The notes: generated by a model not told the origin, from the sequence alone. Counted from the first letter of the stretch, positions 46,627 through 55,889 are shown. The stretch: DNA of 64,000 bases from Alphaproteobacteria bacterium (GCA_020850755.1 JADZEB010000022.1:62001-126000); one strand, 5' to 3'. Numbers and translations are program-made.

Positions 46627-47111
46627 GACAGCAACTCCGTCTCGAGCCCCGGCCCGAAATACCTACTCCGCGCGACCCGCGCCACCATAGCGCGGGAACA
46701 CGCAAGCCTCGGCCCACCCATGCGGCGAGTGGGACTTCTCCACCAAGGCCCGCAAGGGCCTGTGATTGCGGGAATAGGGGCGCACGGCGGCTCCCCGCTC
46801 CTCCCTGTGCTCGACACCGGTCCGTCTGTCGCGGACCTGGGCGCGCGCCGCAGCGTCGCGTGCCGTCGATGGTTGCGTTGATAACAGTCCCGGGCGCAGG
46901 GCAGCAAGCGGACTTGTCGTTCGGCAAATTCCCGCCATGATTGCGCGCGTGGGCCGTGCCTTCGCGCGCGCCCTTGCGTCGGCCGCGGCTTTCGTCTCTT
47001 GTGATGGGCAGGGGCGGGCGGCTATACCCTCCTCCGCGCCTGCTGCGTCTGGGGTGGCGGGCCTGTTCCCAGGGTCCGACGGACAGAAACGAAAGAAAGC
47101 TTCACCGCGCC
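46627..47111. other. Divergent intergenic region between tctB and a lipoprotein gene
   Basis: About 485 nt. Open frames on both strands look like GC-rich noise and have no recognisable protein features. A short AGGCCC-GCAA-GGGCCT stem lies near 46746-46761. Promoters for the two divergent genes should be here, but I see no convincing hexamer pair. Confidence 0.55.
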
Positions 47112-48239
47112 ATGGCCCTCTGTCGCCTTGCCCGCCGTGCGGGCGCTCCCGTCCTGACGGTCCTGCTGCCGCTGGTTGTTGGTGCTTGCGCCAATGGCGG
47201 GCTGTTCGGCCCCGAGCGTGGCTCGGGCGAGCGTGTCGAGATCGCACCGGGCCCGTCCGAAACCAGGGGCGGCGGCAGTGCCGTCGGGCGCACGGGCACC
47301 GTGGTGGGCGCGCGCGTGAGCCAGTTGCGTGCCGATCTGTCCTCCTTGCAGGGCCAGGTGCGCGCCCAGGTCGCCGAACGCCAGCAGATCCGCGCCGCCG
47401 CCACCGCCAACGCGGCCCGCTACCAGGCCAACATCGCCCAAATCAATTCGCGACTCCAGGTCGGCACCACGCCCGGCAACCCGGAGCTGGTCGAGCAGTG
47501 GAACCAGGCGCAGCGCGACCTCAGCCTGATCGAGGATGATACGCGACGCCTGAACGCGCTCTCGGCACGCGTGGCGCAAAGCTCCTCCTTTGCGGGCTTC
47601 GTGCTGGAATCGGCGCGCGCCGCCTATGGCCTGTCCGGTGCGGTCGAGCAGGATCATCGCGACCTCGCCACGATCGAGGACGAGACGAACCGCACCCTGG
47701 TCGAAGTCGATCGCCTGCTCAACGAGTTGTCCGAGGATGTGAACCGCCAGACCGCCTCGGTGGCATCCGAGCGGCGCAACCTCTCCGCGCTGTCGGTCGC
47801 GATCCAGAGCGGCCAGATCTTCGGCATGAGCCTTGCCAATCGCGCCAGCCTTGCCCCGCTCGCCGCGGGCGGGGCGCGGGCCAGCGGCCAGCCGCGCGCG
47901 CTCGGCCGTACCAGCCGCGGTGCCGTCACCGGCACCAGCCGTCCACTGGTGGTGATCCGGTTCGATGGCGGGCGCACCCCTGACTACCAGCAGCCGCTTT
48001 ACGATGCCGTCGCCCGCGCGCTTGAGCGGCGACCGGGCGCGACCTTCGACATCGTCGCGGTCAGCCCTTCCGAGGGCCGCCCGGCCGACCTTGCGCGCGG
48101 CGCCAACCAGTCGCGCCGCAACGCTGAGGGCGTGCTGCGCACGCTGGTGGAGATGGGCATGCCGTCGGAACGCGTCGGCCTTTCCGGCGCGCAAAGCCGT
48201 GCAACCCAGGGCAGCGAGGTTCACGTCTACGTCCGCTGA
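47112..48239 (+). CDS. Outer-membrane-type lipoprotein with coiled-coil and OmpA-like C-terminal domain
   Basis: A 375-residue protein. The N-terminus MALCRLARRAGAPVLTVLLP followed by LVVGAC gives a lipoprotein signal with Cys26 as the lipidated residue. Residues about 60-260 are rich in Ala, Gln, Arg, Glu and likely form long coiled coils (VSQLRADLSSLQGQVRAQ and further heptads). The last 100 residues (PLVVIRFDGGRTPDYQQPLY, then NQSRRNAEGVLRTLVEMGMP) resemble an OmpA-like peptidoglycan-binding fold. A link between outer membrane and cell wall is likely. The frame is open upstream but the lipobox supports this start. Confidence 0.8.
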   Translation: MALCRLARRAGAPVLTVLLPLVVGACANGGLFGPERGSGERVEIAPGPSETRGGGSAVGRTGTVVGARVSQLRADLSSLQGQVRAQVAERQQIRAAATANAARYQANIAQINSRLQVGTTPGNPELVEQWNQAQRDLSLIEDDTRRLNALSARVAQSSSFAGFVLESARAAYGLSGAVEQDHRDLATIEDETNRTLVEVDRLLNELSEDVNRQTASVASERRNLSALSVAIQSGQIFGMSLANRASLAPLAAGGARASGQPRALGRTSRGAVTGTSRPLVVIRFDGGRTPDYQQPLYDAVARALERRPGATFDIVAVSPSEGRPADLARGANQSRRNAEGVLRTLVEMGMPSERVGLSGAQSRATQGSEVHVYVR

Positions 48240-48473
48240 GTCCTCCGCTGGCCCGGGCGCGGGCGCCCACTGCCGGGCCGGAGTGGGCGACCGTCAGACC
48301 GGCCTCCGGTTCCCCCCGCTTCCCCCGCCGCGCCGCCCCATGCCGCGCCGCCCCATGCCGCACCGGCTGCAAGCCTCGGCCGTCCGCCAGCGCGCCCCGC
48401 TGGCCCGGCCGCGGGCCACGCCGGACGGGGTGCGATCACATCCTGCCGCCCTCGCCTGCCTTCCGTCGCGCCG

Positions 48474-49442
48474 ATGACCGAGTCCCGCCCCGCCGCCTGG
48501 CCTGACCAGCGCGGCACTTCCCTGCCCAGTACGCCACGCACCGGCGAAATGCGCCTGGGCATGAGCATGCTGGTGCTGGTGGCTCTCGGCTGGGGCTTCA
48601 CCTGGCCGGTGGTGCGCTACCTGCTGAGCGAGTTCGCCCCAATCACCATGCGCGCCCTGATGTGCCTGGTCGCGATCGCCGGGCTTGGGCTGACGGCAAT
48701 CGCGCATGGCGACTCGCTGCGCATCGCGCGCCGGCACTGGGGCTCGCTGGCGGCAGCGTCGTTCCTCAACATGACCGTGTGGATCCTTGGCACCACCTAT
48801 GGCGTGGCGCTGCTCTCGGCCTCGGAGGCGGTGATCCTCGCCTACACGACGCCGGTCTGGGTGGCGATCATCGCCTGGCCGGTCCTGGGCGAGCGCCCGA
48901 CCGGGCGGCGGCTGCTGGCGCTCGCGCTCGGGCTGGCGGGCGTATTCCTGGTCATGGCCGGGCGCGACGGGGCCGGCCCCGCGACCACCGCCACCGGCGC
49001 CGAGGCGGACTTCATGCTGCGGCTGATCGGCGGTGCCGCGACCATAACGGGTTCGATCGGCTTCGCGCTGGGCACGGTGTTGACCAAGCGCGCGCGCTGG
49101 AACATCGGCGTCGTGTCGGCGACCTTCTGGCAGACGCTGATCGGCACCGTGCCGGTGGCGATCCTGGCCCCGATCATCGAGCACCAGCCGCTCGGCCCGG
49201 TCAGCCTGACCGCATGGCTGGTGCTGGCGGCGCAGGGGCTGATCGGCCTTTGCGGCTGCTACCTGCTCTGGTTCCGGGCGCTGACCATCCTGCCTGCCGG
49301 CGTGCAATCGATCGGCAGCCTGATGGTGCCGGTGTTCGGCGTGCTGATCAGCGCCGTGTGGCTGGCCGAGCCGATCACCCTGGCCAAGCTGGCCGCCCTT
49401 GGCCTGACACTGGCCGGGGTGGCGCTGGCGGCACGTAGCTAG
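48474..49442 (+). CDS. DMT superfamily (EamA) transporter
   Basis: A 322-residue membrane protein with ten predicted helices in two EamA repeats. The first repeat starts LVALGWGFTWPVVRYLLSEF and has SASEAVILAYTTPVWVAIIA; the second contains GFALGTVLTKRARWNIGV and GVQSIGSLMVPVFGVLISAV. EamA proteins export or exchange amino acids, purines and other metabolites. The first 25 residues are hydrophilic, and an internal Met (MRLGMSMLVL) may be the true start. Confidence 0.9.
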   Translation: MTESRPAAWPDQRGTSLPSTPRTGEMRLGMSMLVLVALGWGFTWPVVRYLLSEFAPITMRALMCLVAIAGLGLTAIAHGDSLRIARRHWGSLAAASFLNMTVWILGTTYGVALLSASEAVILAYTTPVWVAIIAWPVLGERPTGRRLLALALGLAGVFLVMAGRDGAGPATTATGAEADFMLRLIGGAATITGSIGFALGTVLTKRARWNIGVVSATFWQTLIGTVPVAILAPIIEHQPLGPVSLTAWLVLAAQGLIGLCGCYLLWFRALTILPAGVQSIGSLMVPVFGVLISAVWLAEPITLAKLAALGLTLAGVALAARS

Positions 49443-49467
49443 GGCGGGGGCCGCCCCGGTCGCGCGT

Positions 49468-50184
49468 TCAGGTCATCGCGGCGGCGACTTCCTCGAGCCG
49501 GTCGCGATGCTTGAGGTGGACCCTATCGGTCCCCTCCATCACGATCGCGCCCGCCTTGCGCAGGCTGGACAGGGTGCGGCTGACCGTCTCGATGGTCAGG
49601 CCGAGATAATCGCCGATATCGGTCCGGCTCATCGGCAGGTGGACGGGATCGACCTTCTCGCCGCGCCGTTCCTGCCCGCGCGCGAGCATGAGGAGGAAGC
49701 TCACGATCTTCTCCTCGGCGGTCTTCCGGCCGAGAAGCAGCATCTGGTCCTGGGCGGCGACCAGCTCGTCCATGGCGAGTGCGAGCAGCCGGCGGTCGAG
49801 CTTGGGCATCCGCTCGCGCAGCACATCGAGCTTGCGCCGCGGGAAGCGGCACAGCTTCACGTCGGTGACGGCCTCGGCGGTATAGACATACTCGGAATTG
49901 ACCGCGAGCCCGAGGAAATCGCCCGGGAACATGAACCCCGTGATCTGCCGTCGCCCATCGCCCAACAGCTTGTAAAGCTTGATGGATCCCCTGGTGACGT
50001 TGAACACGTGCTCGGCCGGGTCGCCCTCATGGAACAGGGGCGCATGGGCGGACAGCTCGACATCGGTCAGGATGTCGACAAGCTGGTGCAGTTCCTCGGG
50101 GGCCAGGGCGCCGCACATGCCGCGCTCGCGCGTTTCGCACGCCGCACACGGCATCGGCCCGCAGTTCAACCGCGAGGACACCAT
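49468..50184 (-). CDS. Fnr-type oxygen-sensing transcription regulator (Crp/Fnr family)
   Basis: A 238-residue regulator. The N-terminus has Cys8, Cys13, Cys16 and Cys24; C13-x2-C16-x7-C24 is the FnrN/FnrL spacing, and Cys112 (VTDVKLCRFP) matches the fourth [4Fe-4S] ligand of Fnr. A cyclic-nucleotide-like beta barrel follows, then a long dimer helix and a winged helix with the recognition motif TIETVSRTLSSLRKAGAI; Glu, Ser and Arg here are those that read TTGAT half-sites. It should sense oxygen and control microaerobic genes. A promoter lies upstream and a consensus Fnr box sits in the divergent region. Confidence 0.92.
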   Translation of the reverse strand: MVSSRLNCGPMPCAACETRERGMCGALAPEELHQLVDILTDVELSAHAPLFHEGDPAEHVFNVTRGSIKLYKLLGDGRRQITGFMFPGDFLGLAVNSEYVYTAEAVTDVKLCRFPRRKLDVLRERMPKLDRRLLALAMDELVAAQDQMLLLGRKTAEEKIVSFLLMLARGQERRGEKVDPVHLPMSRTDIGDYLGLTIETVSRTLSSLRKAGAIVMEGTDRVHLKHRDRLEEVAAAMT

Positions 50185-50286
50185 CCGGACGCCATCATGC
50201 GCACCCACACACAGCCTCCATAGCCCAATCCGGCGGGCGCCCCGTCGCATCGCGGCGATCGCCCCGCCCCCCAAGGGGGCGCCAGC

Positions 50287-50314
50287 ACTATACGGGACCG
50301 TCCTGATCCGACAA
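50287..50314 (-). promoter_or_regulatory. Promoter of the Fnr-type regulator gene
   Basis: Minus strand: -35 TTGTCG (50314-50309), 16-nt spacer, -10 TATAGT (50292-50287). The -10 matches consensus at five of six positions. It leaves a leader of about 95 nt before the chosen start at 50184. Confidence 0.5.
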
Positions 50315-50387
50315 TCTGCCCCACCCAACATTAGCGGGCGCTGTTGCAAGTATCATCGACCGGCAGCGTCCGGCGCGCAAGCCCTGA

Positions 50388-50401
50388 TTGATCCAGGTCA
50401 A
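50388..50401. promoter_or_regulatory. Fnr/FixK-type binding site
   Basis: TTGATCCAGGTCAA is a near-perfect palindrome fitting the TTGAT-N4-ATCAA consensus with one mismatch, and the alphaproteobacterial TTGA-N6-TCAA form exactly. Its centre is about 41 nt before the ATG at 50436 and about 100 nt upstream of the regulator's promoter, so it most likely controls the plus-strand gene and possibly autoregulation. Confidence 0.75.
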
Positions 50402-50435
50402 CGCATCCGGTTGCAATCCGGACGAAGTATTCCGC

Positions 50436-50939
50436 ATGGGAGTCGATGCCCCGCCGAGAGCCTACCGTGCCCGCGCCCTGCCAGTGAGCAAGGTGGCGCA
50501 GGCTTACCCGTTGGTGCAGGCCGCCGTGCCGGGCATCACGCTTGAACGTTGGCGTTCCTTCTACGAAAGCATCGAGCATCTGGCCCAGGTGTCGGCCAAG
50601 CGGCAGGGCCAGGATGCTGCTGGCGTCATGGCGATCGAGGATACGCGCGGCTATCTGCGCGGCCTGTTCAGCTATCGGGTCGGCCCGGATCTGCGCCATG
50701 GCGCCACGCTGACCGTCGCCGACATCATCATTCTCGATCTGTTCGACGCCGAAAGCGTGGCCGAGGTGCTGCTGGAGGCGATCGAGGTTCTGGCCCGCGC
50801 CCTGGGCTGCGCCGGCGTGCATGCCCTGCTGCCGATGGAAGCCGAGGCACTACGCATGCGCCTGCAACGCGAGGGGCTGCGGGCCGAGGCCCTGGTGCTC
50901 TGCTCGGTCAAGCCGCTGTCGAGGATGGACGGCGCCTAG
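50436..50939 (+). CDS. Uncharacterised protein, possible Fnr target, weak GNAT-like features
   Basis: A 167-residue soluble protein I do not recognise. It runs MGVDAPPRAYRARALPVSKV, WRSFYESIEHLAQVSAKRQG, VMAIEDTRGYLRGLFSYRV, LTVADIIILDLFDAESVAEV, LLEAIEVLARALGCAGVHAL. The order of strand-like and helix-like pieces recalls an acetyltransferase fold, with no firm motif. The frame is open to 50388, but that would start inside the Fnr box. The ATG at 50436 has only a weak GGA-type site. If the Fnr box activates from -41.5, transcription would begin at or near this ATG, so the mRNA may be nearly leaderless. Confidence 0.75.
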   Translation: MGVDAPPRAYRARALPVSKVAQAYPLVQAAVPGITLERWRSFYESIEHLAQVSAKRQGQDAAGVMAIEDTRGYLRGLFSYRVGPDLRHGATLTVADIIILDLFDAESVAEVLLEAIEVLARALGCAGVHALLPMEAEALRMRLQREGLRAEALVLCSVKPLSRMDGA

Positions 50940-51124
50940 GGCGGGGTCCGCGCCGGCGCGGGGAATGGCCGGAATGACGCGCGGTCCTTTGGGCGGCGCC
51001 AAGGCGTAGCCGGCTGCTGCCCTGCCGCGGGGGCGCTTGACTGCATCGACCGGGCACCCATGTCCCGTTCGCTGCGCGCAGGGCCGGCCCCGGGGGCCGG
51101 ACGAGAGGAACGGAGTGCCGGCCC

Positions 51125-52399
51125 TTGAACAATCCCACGCTTGCCGCCCATCTGCCGCCGCCGCCCAGAGTGGCAGCGGCGGCCGCCATTGCCCATGCGT
51201 CGCTATCGCCCGGCGATCGGCCGGCGCTGCGCCTTCTGCCCGGCCATGACCGGCGGGTGCGGGCCGGGCACCCCTGGGTGTTCTCGAACGAGCTCTCCTT
51301 CACCCCGGCCATGCGCGCCATGGCGCCCGGCAGCGCGGTGCGGCTGGAATCGGCCAGCGGCGGGCCGCTCGGCCTGTTCGGCTTCAACCCGCATTCGCTG
51401 ATCGCCGCCCGGCGCCTCGCCGAGGATCCCGCCGCCGCGCTCGATGCCGGCTTCTTCGCCGCCCGGCTGGATCGGGCGCTGGCGCTGCGCAGCCGCCTGT
51501 TCACCGCGCCCTATTACCGGCTGGTCCATGCCGAGGCGGACGGGCTGCCCGGCCTGATCGTCGATCGCTTCGACGATGTGCTGATCGTGCAGCAGAACGC
51601 GGCGATCATGGCGGCGCTGGAAGCGCCGTTGCTGGCCGCCCTGCGCGAGCATCTCAGCCCGCGCGCGATCGTGCTGCGCAACGACGCCGCCGTGCGCAGC
51701 CTGGAGGGCCTGGCCGAGGAGGTGCGGGTGGCCGAAGGCGCGCCGGGCGATGCACCGATCCTTGTGCGCGAGAACGGGGTCGCCTTTCCGGTCGATCCCT
51801 TGTCGGGGCAGAAGACCGGCTGGTTCTACGACCAGCGTCCGAACCGCGATCGCATCGCCGCCCTGTGCGCCGGCGCGCGCGTGCTCGACGCCTATTGCCA
51901 CACCGGCGCCTTCGGGCTGCGTGCGGCCGGTGCGGGCGCGGCGCAGGTGCTGATGCTCGATCGCTCGGAGCCGGCCCTGGCGCTGGCGCGGGCGGCGGCC
52001 GCGCGCAACGGCCTGGCCGACCGGGTCGAGTTCCGCCGCGCCGAGGCCTTCGCCGAGCTGGAGCGGATGGGTCAGGCCGGCGAACGATTCGACGTGGTGA
52101 TCTGCGATCCGCCGGCATTCGTGAAGTCGCGCAGGGACCATGCCAGCGGCGTGCGCGGCTACGGCAAGCTCGCGCGGCTGGCGGCGAGGCTGGTGGCGCC
52201 GGGCGGGTTCCTGTTCCTCGCTTCCTGCTCGCACCATGTCGCGCCCGAGGAACTGGCCGAGCAGATCGCGCGCGGGCTGCACCAGGCCGGACGGGCGGGT
52301 CGCATCCTCGGCAGCTACGGTGCCGGGCCGGATCATCCGGTGCACCCGGCCCTGCCGGAGAGCGCCTACCTCAAGGCGCAGCTCCTGGCGCTGGACTGA
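51125..52399 (+). CDS. Class I rRNA methyltransferase, RlmI-like with PUA domain
   Basis: A 424-residue protein. After an Ala-rich start, a PUA domain begins LRLLPGHDRRVRAGHPWVFS; a linker follows, then a Rossmann methyltransferase with the SAM motif VLDAYCHTGAFGLRAAGAGA, the DRSEPALALARAAAARNGL block and the catalytic ICDPPAFVKSRRD (DPPAF). RlmI methylates C1962 of 23S rRNA at position 5; the exact target here is not certain. The frame starts with TTG (GGAACGGAG upstream), and the first 30 residues are not conserved. Confidence 0.9.
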   Translation: MNNPTLAAHLPPPPRVAAAAAIAHASLSPGDRPALRLLPGHDRRVRAGHPWVFSNELSFTPAMRAMAPGSAVRLESASGGPLGLFGFNPHSLIAARRLAEDPAAALDAGFFAARLDRALALRSRLFTAPYYRLVHAEADGLPGLIVDRFDDVLIVQQNAAIMAALEAPLLAALREHLSPRAIVLRNDAAVRSLEGLAEEVRVAEGAPGDAPILVRENGVAFPVDPLSGQKTGWFYDQRPNRDRIAALCAGARVLDAYCHTGAFGLRAAGAGAAQVLMLDRSEPALALARAAAARNGLADRVEFRRAEAFAELERMGQAGERFDVVICDPPAFVKSRRDHASGVRGYGKLARLAARLVAPGGFLFLASCSHHVAPEELAEQIARGLHQAGRAGRILGSYGAGPDHPVHPALPESAYLKAQLLALD

Positions 52400-52406
52400 G
52401 GCGCCA

Positions 52407-53297
52407 TCAGGCCCCCGCCTGCCAGCGGTTCAGGCGCCAGTCATAGGCGTGGCTGTCATAGCCCGCGCGGCCGGCAAGCCGCGCGGCCAGCGCCGGTTCG
52501 GCCAGGCCCGTGACATGCGCCAGGATCGCGCGCTCGCTGCCATCGCCGAAATCGGCGGCGAACCAGTGGTAGATCGAGGACACCACCAGCCGCCCGCGCG
52601 CATCGATGCGCGCCGCGCGCGGATGGTTGACGAAGGCCCGCGCCGCCCTGTCCAGCGTGGCATCCAGGCTCGCGGCGCGGAAGGCGCGCGGCTGCAGGTC
52701 GGGGCAGCCAAGCGCGGCGCAGTTCACCGCATAGTGGATGCGCGCATCGCGCCAGATCGGGCGCAGGATGCGATGCTCGATATCGTCGAGCGACAGCGCC
52801 TCGCCCGCCACGCGCGCGACCTTCGCCCCCCACGGCCCGATCGCGAACAGGCCGGGCGAGGTGCGGATGTCGCGGATGCTCTCGACCGGGTAACGATCGA
52901 GCACGGTCGCTACCGTGAGCGCGTTGTAGAGATTGATCCAGTAGGCCATCTGCTCGGGCCGAGCGAGGGCATCGACATCGGTCGCCTGCAAGGCGTCGAG
53001 ATAGCGGCGGAGCGCGGCCGGGGCGCCGGCGGCCTTGGCCTCGGCATAGGCGAAGCGGGCGATGCCGTCGGCGCCGCGGCGGTGGTGCGCGGCCAGGATC
53101 GCGTCCCAGGGCGCGTGATCGACGCGGCGGGTGGACGCCGCATCGTGGCGCTGCCAGCGCGGCCACAGCTCGGCGCGCGGCGCGGCGGCGGCGGGACGAG
53201 GGGCGATGCCGGCAAGGCCGAGCCCGATCGCCGCGCCAAGCAGAACACGGCGCGAGAGCGGACAAGCGGCCCCGTTGGCCTGATCGGTCGCGGACAT
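52407..53297 (-). CDS. DUF547 exported protein
   Basis: A 296-residue protein with a twin-arginine signal (LSRRVLLGAAIGLGLAGIAP, then AAAAPRA). The DUF547 core has MAYWINLYNALTVATVLDRY, LSLDDIEHRILRPIW, HYAVNCAALGCPDLQPRAF and a C-terminal WRLNRW. These are conserved in bacteria and plants; the Cys-x4-Cys near the centre and the pattern of His and Asp suggest an enzyme, but the reaction is not known. A promoter with a discriminator identical to that of tRNA-Arg precedes it. Confidence 0.9.
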   Translation of the reverse strand: MSATDQANGAACPLSRRVLLGAAIGLGLAGIAPRPAAAAPRAELWPRWQRHDAASTRRVDHAPWDAILAAHHRRGADGIARFAYAEAKAAGAPAALRRYLDALQATDVDALARPEQMAYWINLYNALTVATVLDRYPVESIRDIRTSPGLFAIGPWGAKVARVAGEALSLDDIEHRILRPIWRDARIHYAVNCAALGCPDLQPRAFRAASLDATLDRAARAFVNHPRAARIDARGRLVVSSIYHWFAADFGDGSERAILAHVTGLAEPALAARLAGRAGYDSHAYDWRLNRWQAGA

Positions 53298-53336
53298 GCT
53301 GTTCTCCCGGCGCGGTTACGAAATACCGATGCCGGG

Positions 53337-53364
53337 AACCTAGCCACGCCGCGCACAGCCTCAA
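53337..53364 (-). promoter_or_regulatory. Promoter of the DUF547 gene
   Basis: Minus strand: -35 TTGAGG (53364-53359), 16-nt spacer, -10 TAGGTT (53342-53337), then CCCGGC. It shares the 16-mer TGGCTAGGTTCCCGGC with the tRNA-Arg promoter. It lies about 40 nt before the start at 53297. Confidence 0.5.
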
Positions 53365-53413
53365 CTGACGAGGACGTGACTCACGGCCTCGTGATCGCCG
53401 GGTGCGCGCGGAT

Positions 53414-54181
53414 CTACAGCACCGCGACGATGAACAGCCGGCGGAAAGGGAACAGCGTCTTGCCGTCGGGCTGGGCCGGGAAGTGCGGCGCCACCGCGCG
53501 CGCATACTCGGCCACGAAGGCCGCGCGCTCGGCCGCGTCGAGCGGGTCGAGGAAGGGCCGCAGCGAGGTGCCCTTGGCCCATTCCACCACCGGGTCGGGG
53601 CCTTCCAGCACCTGCTGGTAGATCGTCGTCCAGATGTCGAGCCGGGAGACGCGCGGTCGCAGCAGGTCGTAATACTGCGCGGCGGTAAGGATCGGGCGCG
53701 CGGGGTCGACATTGCGCAGCTTCCCCGCCCACGGCCCCTTCGCCGCCACCTCGCCTTGCAGGCGGCGGAAGGGATTGTCGTGCATGTCGGGCATCTGCAC
53801 TGCCAGCACCCCGCCCGGCGCCAGCCCGGACAGGAGATGCGGGAACAGCGTCTCGTGCCCGCCGAGCCATTGCAGCGCGGCGTTGGAATAGAGCACATCC
53901 GCCTTGGGGTCGGGCCGCCAGCGGTTGAGGTCGGCCTTCTGCCATGTGATGGCCGGCGCCGTCTCGCGCGCCTTGGCCAGCATCGCCTCGGAGGAGTCGA
54001 TGCCGGTCACCGCCGCGCCCGGCCAGCGCCCGGCCAGGATGCGCGTGACATTGCCCGCCCCGCAGCCGAGATCGACCACGCGCGCGGGCGAGGCATGCGG
54101 AACCTGCGCCAGCAGATCGAGCGCGGGGCGGAGCCGGAGATCGCCGAACTTGAGATACTGCGCGGGGTCCCAACTGGTCAT
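53414..54181 (-). CDS. tam: Trans-aconitate 2-methyltransferase
   Basis: A 255-residue SAM methyltransferase that follows Tam along its length: WDPAQYLKFGDLRLRPALDL, VVDLGCGAGNVTRILAGRWP (motif I), GIDSSEAMLAKARE, YSNAALQWLGGHETLFPHLL, VQMPDMHDNPFRRL, and PFRRLFIVAV at the end. Tam methylates trans-aconitate and related spontaneous dead-end isomers of citric acid cycle intermediates. The ATG at 54181 gives the family start; the longer frame is not conserved. Confidence 0.93.
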   Translation of the reverse strand: MTSWDPAQYLKFGDLRLRPALDLLAQVPHASPARVVDLGCGAGNVTRILAGRWPGAAVTGIDSSEAMLAKARETAPAITWQKADLNRWRPDPKADVLYSNAALQWLGGHETLFPHLLSGLAPGGVLAVQMPDMHDNPFRRLQGEVAAKGPWAGKLRNVDPARPILTAAQYYDLLRPRVSRLDIWTTIYQQVLEGPDPVVEWAKGTSLRPFLDPLDAAERAAFVAEYARAVAPHFPAQPDGKTLFPFRRLFIVAVL

Positions 54182-54284
54182 GGCGGCGCCTTGCTCCTGG
54201 CACGGAACGCGGAAACGGGCAGATGCGTGGCGCGGTGATAGCCCGCAGCGCGGCGCGCGGCAACCGGGCCAGGCGACAGTCGGG

Positions 54285-55766
54285 CTAGGCCACGGCCGGC
54301 GGGCGTTGCGGCGCGGCCGGGCCGGTGGCGAGCGAAAGAGCCGCCCCGGTCGCCGCGCCGGGATTGAGCGGCAGGGACAGGCGGAAGCGCGTGCCCGAAG
54401 CCCCCGTCGCGGCCAGCTCGATATCACCGCCATGCGCGCGCATCAGGTCGCGCGCGATCGCGAGCCCGAGCCCGGTCGAGCCATGCCCCGAGGCGGTGAA
54501 GGGGCGGAACAGGTTGGCGCGCACGCGCTCGGGCAGGCCGGGCCCGTCATCGGCAAGCGTGATCTCCAGCATCTCGCCCGCCGGTGCGGCGGCAACGGCA
54601 ACGTCGCGCGCGCCCGCCTCCCAGGCATTGCGCACGAGGTTGACGAAGACGCGGAAAAGCTGCTCGCGGTCGGCCGCGACGATCAGCGCCTCGTCCACCT
54701 TGTTCGTGAAGCTGCCCGCGCGCGGCCCGGCGCCGGCAGCGGCCGCCTCTGCCGCCTCTGCCAGGAGCGGGCGCAGCCCGAAGCGGTCGAGCACGAGCGG
54801 CGGCGGCCCTTCGCGCGCGTAATCGAGCGTCGCGGTGCAGAGCCGCACCGCGCGGTCGATCGCATCGAGCAGGCGCGGCGCGGACTGGCGCACGGCCGGA
54901 TCGGCGCTCGCGCTGATGCGGTCGGACACCAGCACGGCAGTGGCCAGGATGCCGCGCAGGTCATGGCTGATCTTCGCCACCGCCGTGCCAAGCGCGGCCA
55001 GCCGCGTCTTCTGCCACAGGGCGCCGCGCAGTTCCTCCTGCATGCGGGCCAGCTCGCGCGCGGCAAGCCCGATCTCGTCCTCGCGCCGGCGCGGGTCCCT
55101 GGCGCCGGCGGCGAAGGGCGAGACGGCGGCCTCCGGGTTGGCGCGGAAGCTCGCGATCGCGTCGGTAAGGCGGCGCACCGGGCGCACCATCAGCCAGGCG
55201 AGCGCGAGATAGACCAGCGCCGCGGTGATGGTGGCGATCAGGATCGAGAGCAGCAGGATGCGCCAGGCGAAGTCGCGGATCGCATGCTGCAGGGGCGCCT
55301 CGCGCAGCGCCACTTCCACCAGCGTATCCGCCTCCTTGGGCGACTGGCCGAGCACGCGCAGCACGCGGTCCTCGGTGCGGGCCAGCACGGCGAAGGAGTC
55401 CATGATCGCGCCCATGAAGCCGGTCTCGCGCAGGTCGATCTCGGCATCGACCGGCGGCGGCATGTCGCCCGCCAGCGCAAGCACGCGCCGCCCCGGCTTG
55501 CGCAGCGAGACCATCAGCGCCCCGGCATGGCGCAGGAGCTGGCGTTCCAGCTCCGGGCTGACCATGTTGTCTGGCGTGGCCTCCAGCGCCAGCGCGGCAA
55601 GGTGCGCGGAGGCGACCCGCTCCTCGAGCCAGGTGATGCGATAGCGCGCGACCGAGGGCGCGAAGATCAGCACCTCGCTCAGCATCACGAACAGGATGGT
55701 AAGCACCAGGAGCCGCGCCGACAGGCTGCGGCCGGGCTTGACATAGTCGAGCACGGGCCGGCGCAT
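54285..55766 (-). CDS. Sensor histidine kinase, orphan in this window
   Basis: A 493-residue inner-membrane kinase. Helix 1 is about residues 18-40 (LLVLTILFVMLSEVLIFAPS) and helix 2 about 166-190, with a periplasmic sensor of about 125 residues between them. A HAMP segment (VRPVRRLTDAIASFRAN) follows. The phosphorylated His is in AVAKISHDLRGILATAV, and the ATPase domain has N box NLVRNAWEAG, G1 DDGPGLP and G2 GLGLAIARDLMRAHGG. No response regulator is adjacent. It lies between tam and bdh-type genes with no obvious operon partner. Confidence 0.93.
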   Translation of the reverse strand: MRRPVLDYVKPGRSLSARLLVLTILFVMLSEVLIFAPSVARYRITWLEERVASAHLAALALEATPDNMVSPELERQLLRHAGALMVSLRKPGRRVLALAGDMPPPVDAEIDLRETGFMGAIMDSFAVLARTEDRVLRVLGQSPKEADTLVEVALREAPLQHAIRDFAWRILLLSILIATITAALVYLALAWLMVRPVRRLTDAIASFRANPEAAVSPFAAGARDPRRREDEIGLAARELARMQEELRGALWQKTRLAALGTAVAKISHDLRGILATAVLVSDRISASADPAVRQSAPRLLDAIDRAVRLCTATLDYAREGPPPLVLDRFGLRPLLAEAAEAAAAGAGPRAGSFTNKVDEALIVAADREQLFRVFVNLVRNAWEAGARDVAVAAAPAGEMLEITLADDGPGLPERVRANLFRPFTASGHGSTGLGLAIARDLMRAHGGDIELAATGASGTRFRLSLPLNPGAATGAALSLATGPAAPQRPPAVA

Positions 55767-55889
55767 CAGCGCACCTTGCGGCGGGCAGCGCGGGGGGATG
55801 CGACGCGGCAGGACACGGCATGCCCCGCGCGCCCCCTGCCGTGCTGTCTTGCTGCCTCGGTGCCGCGTGCCTCTGCCATCGCCTGCCCC

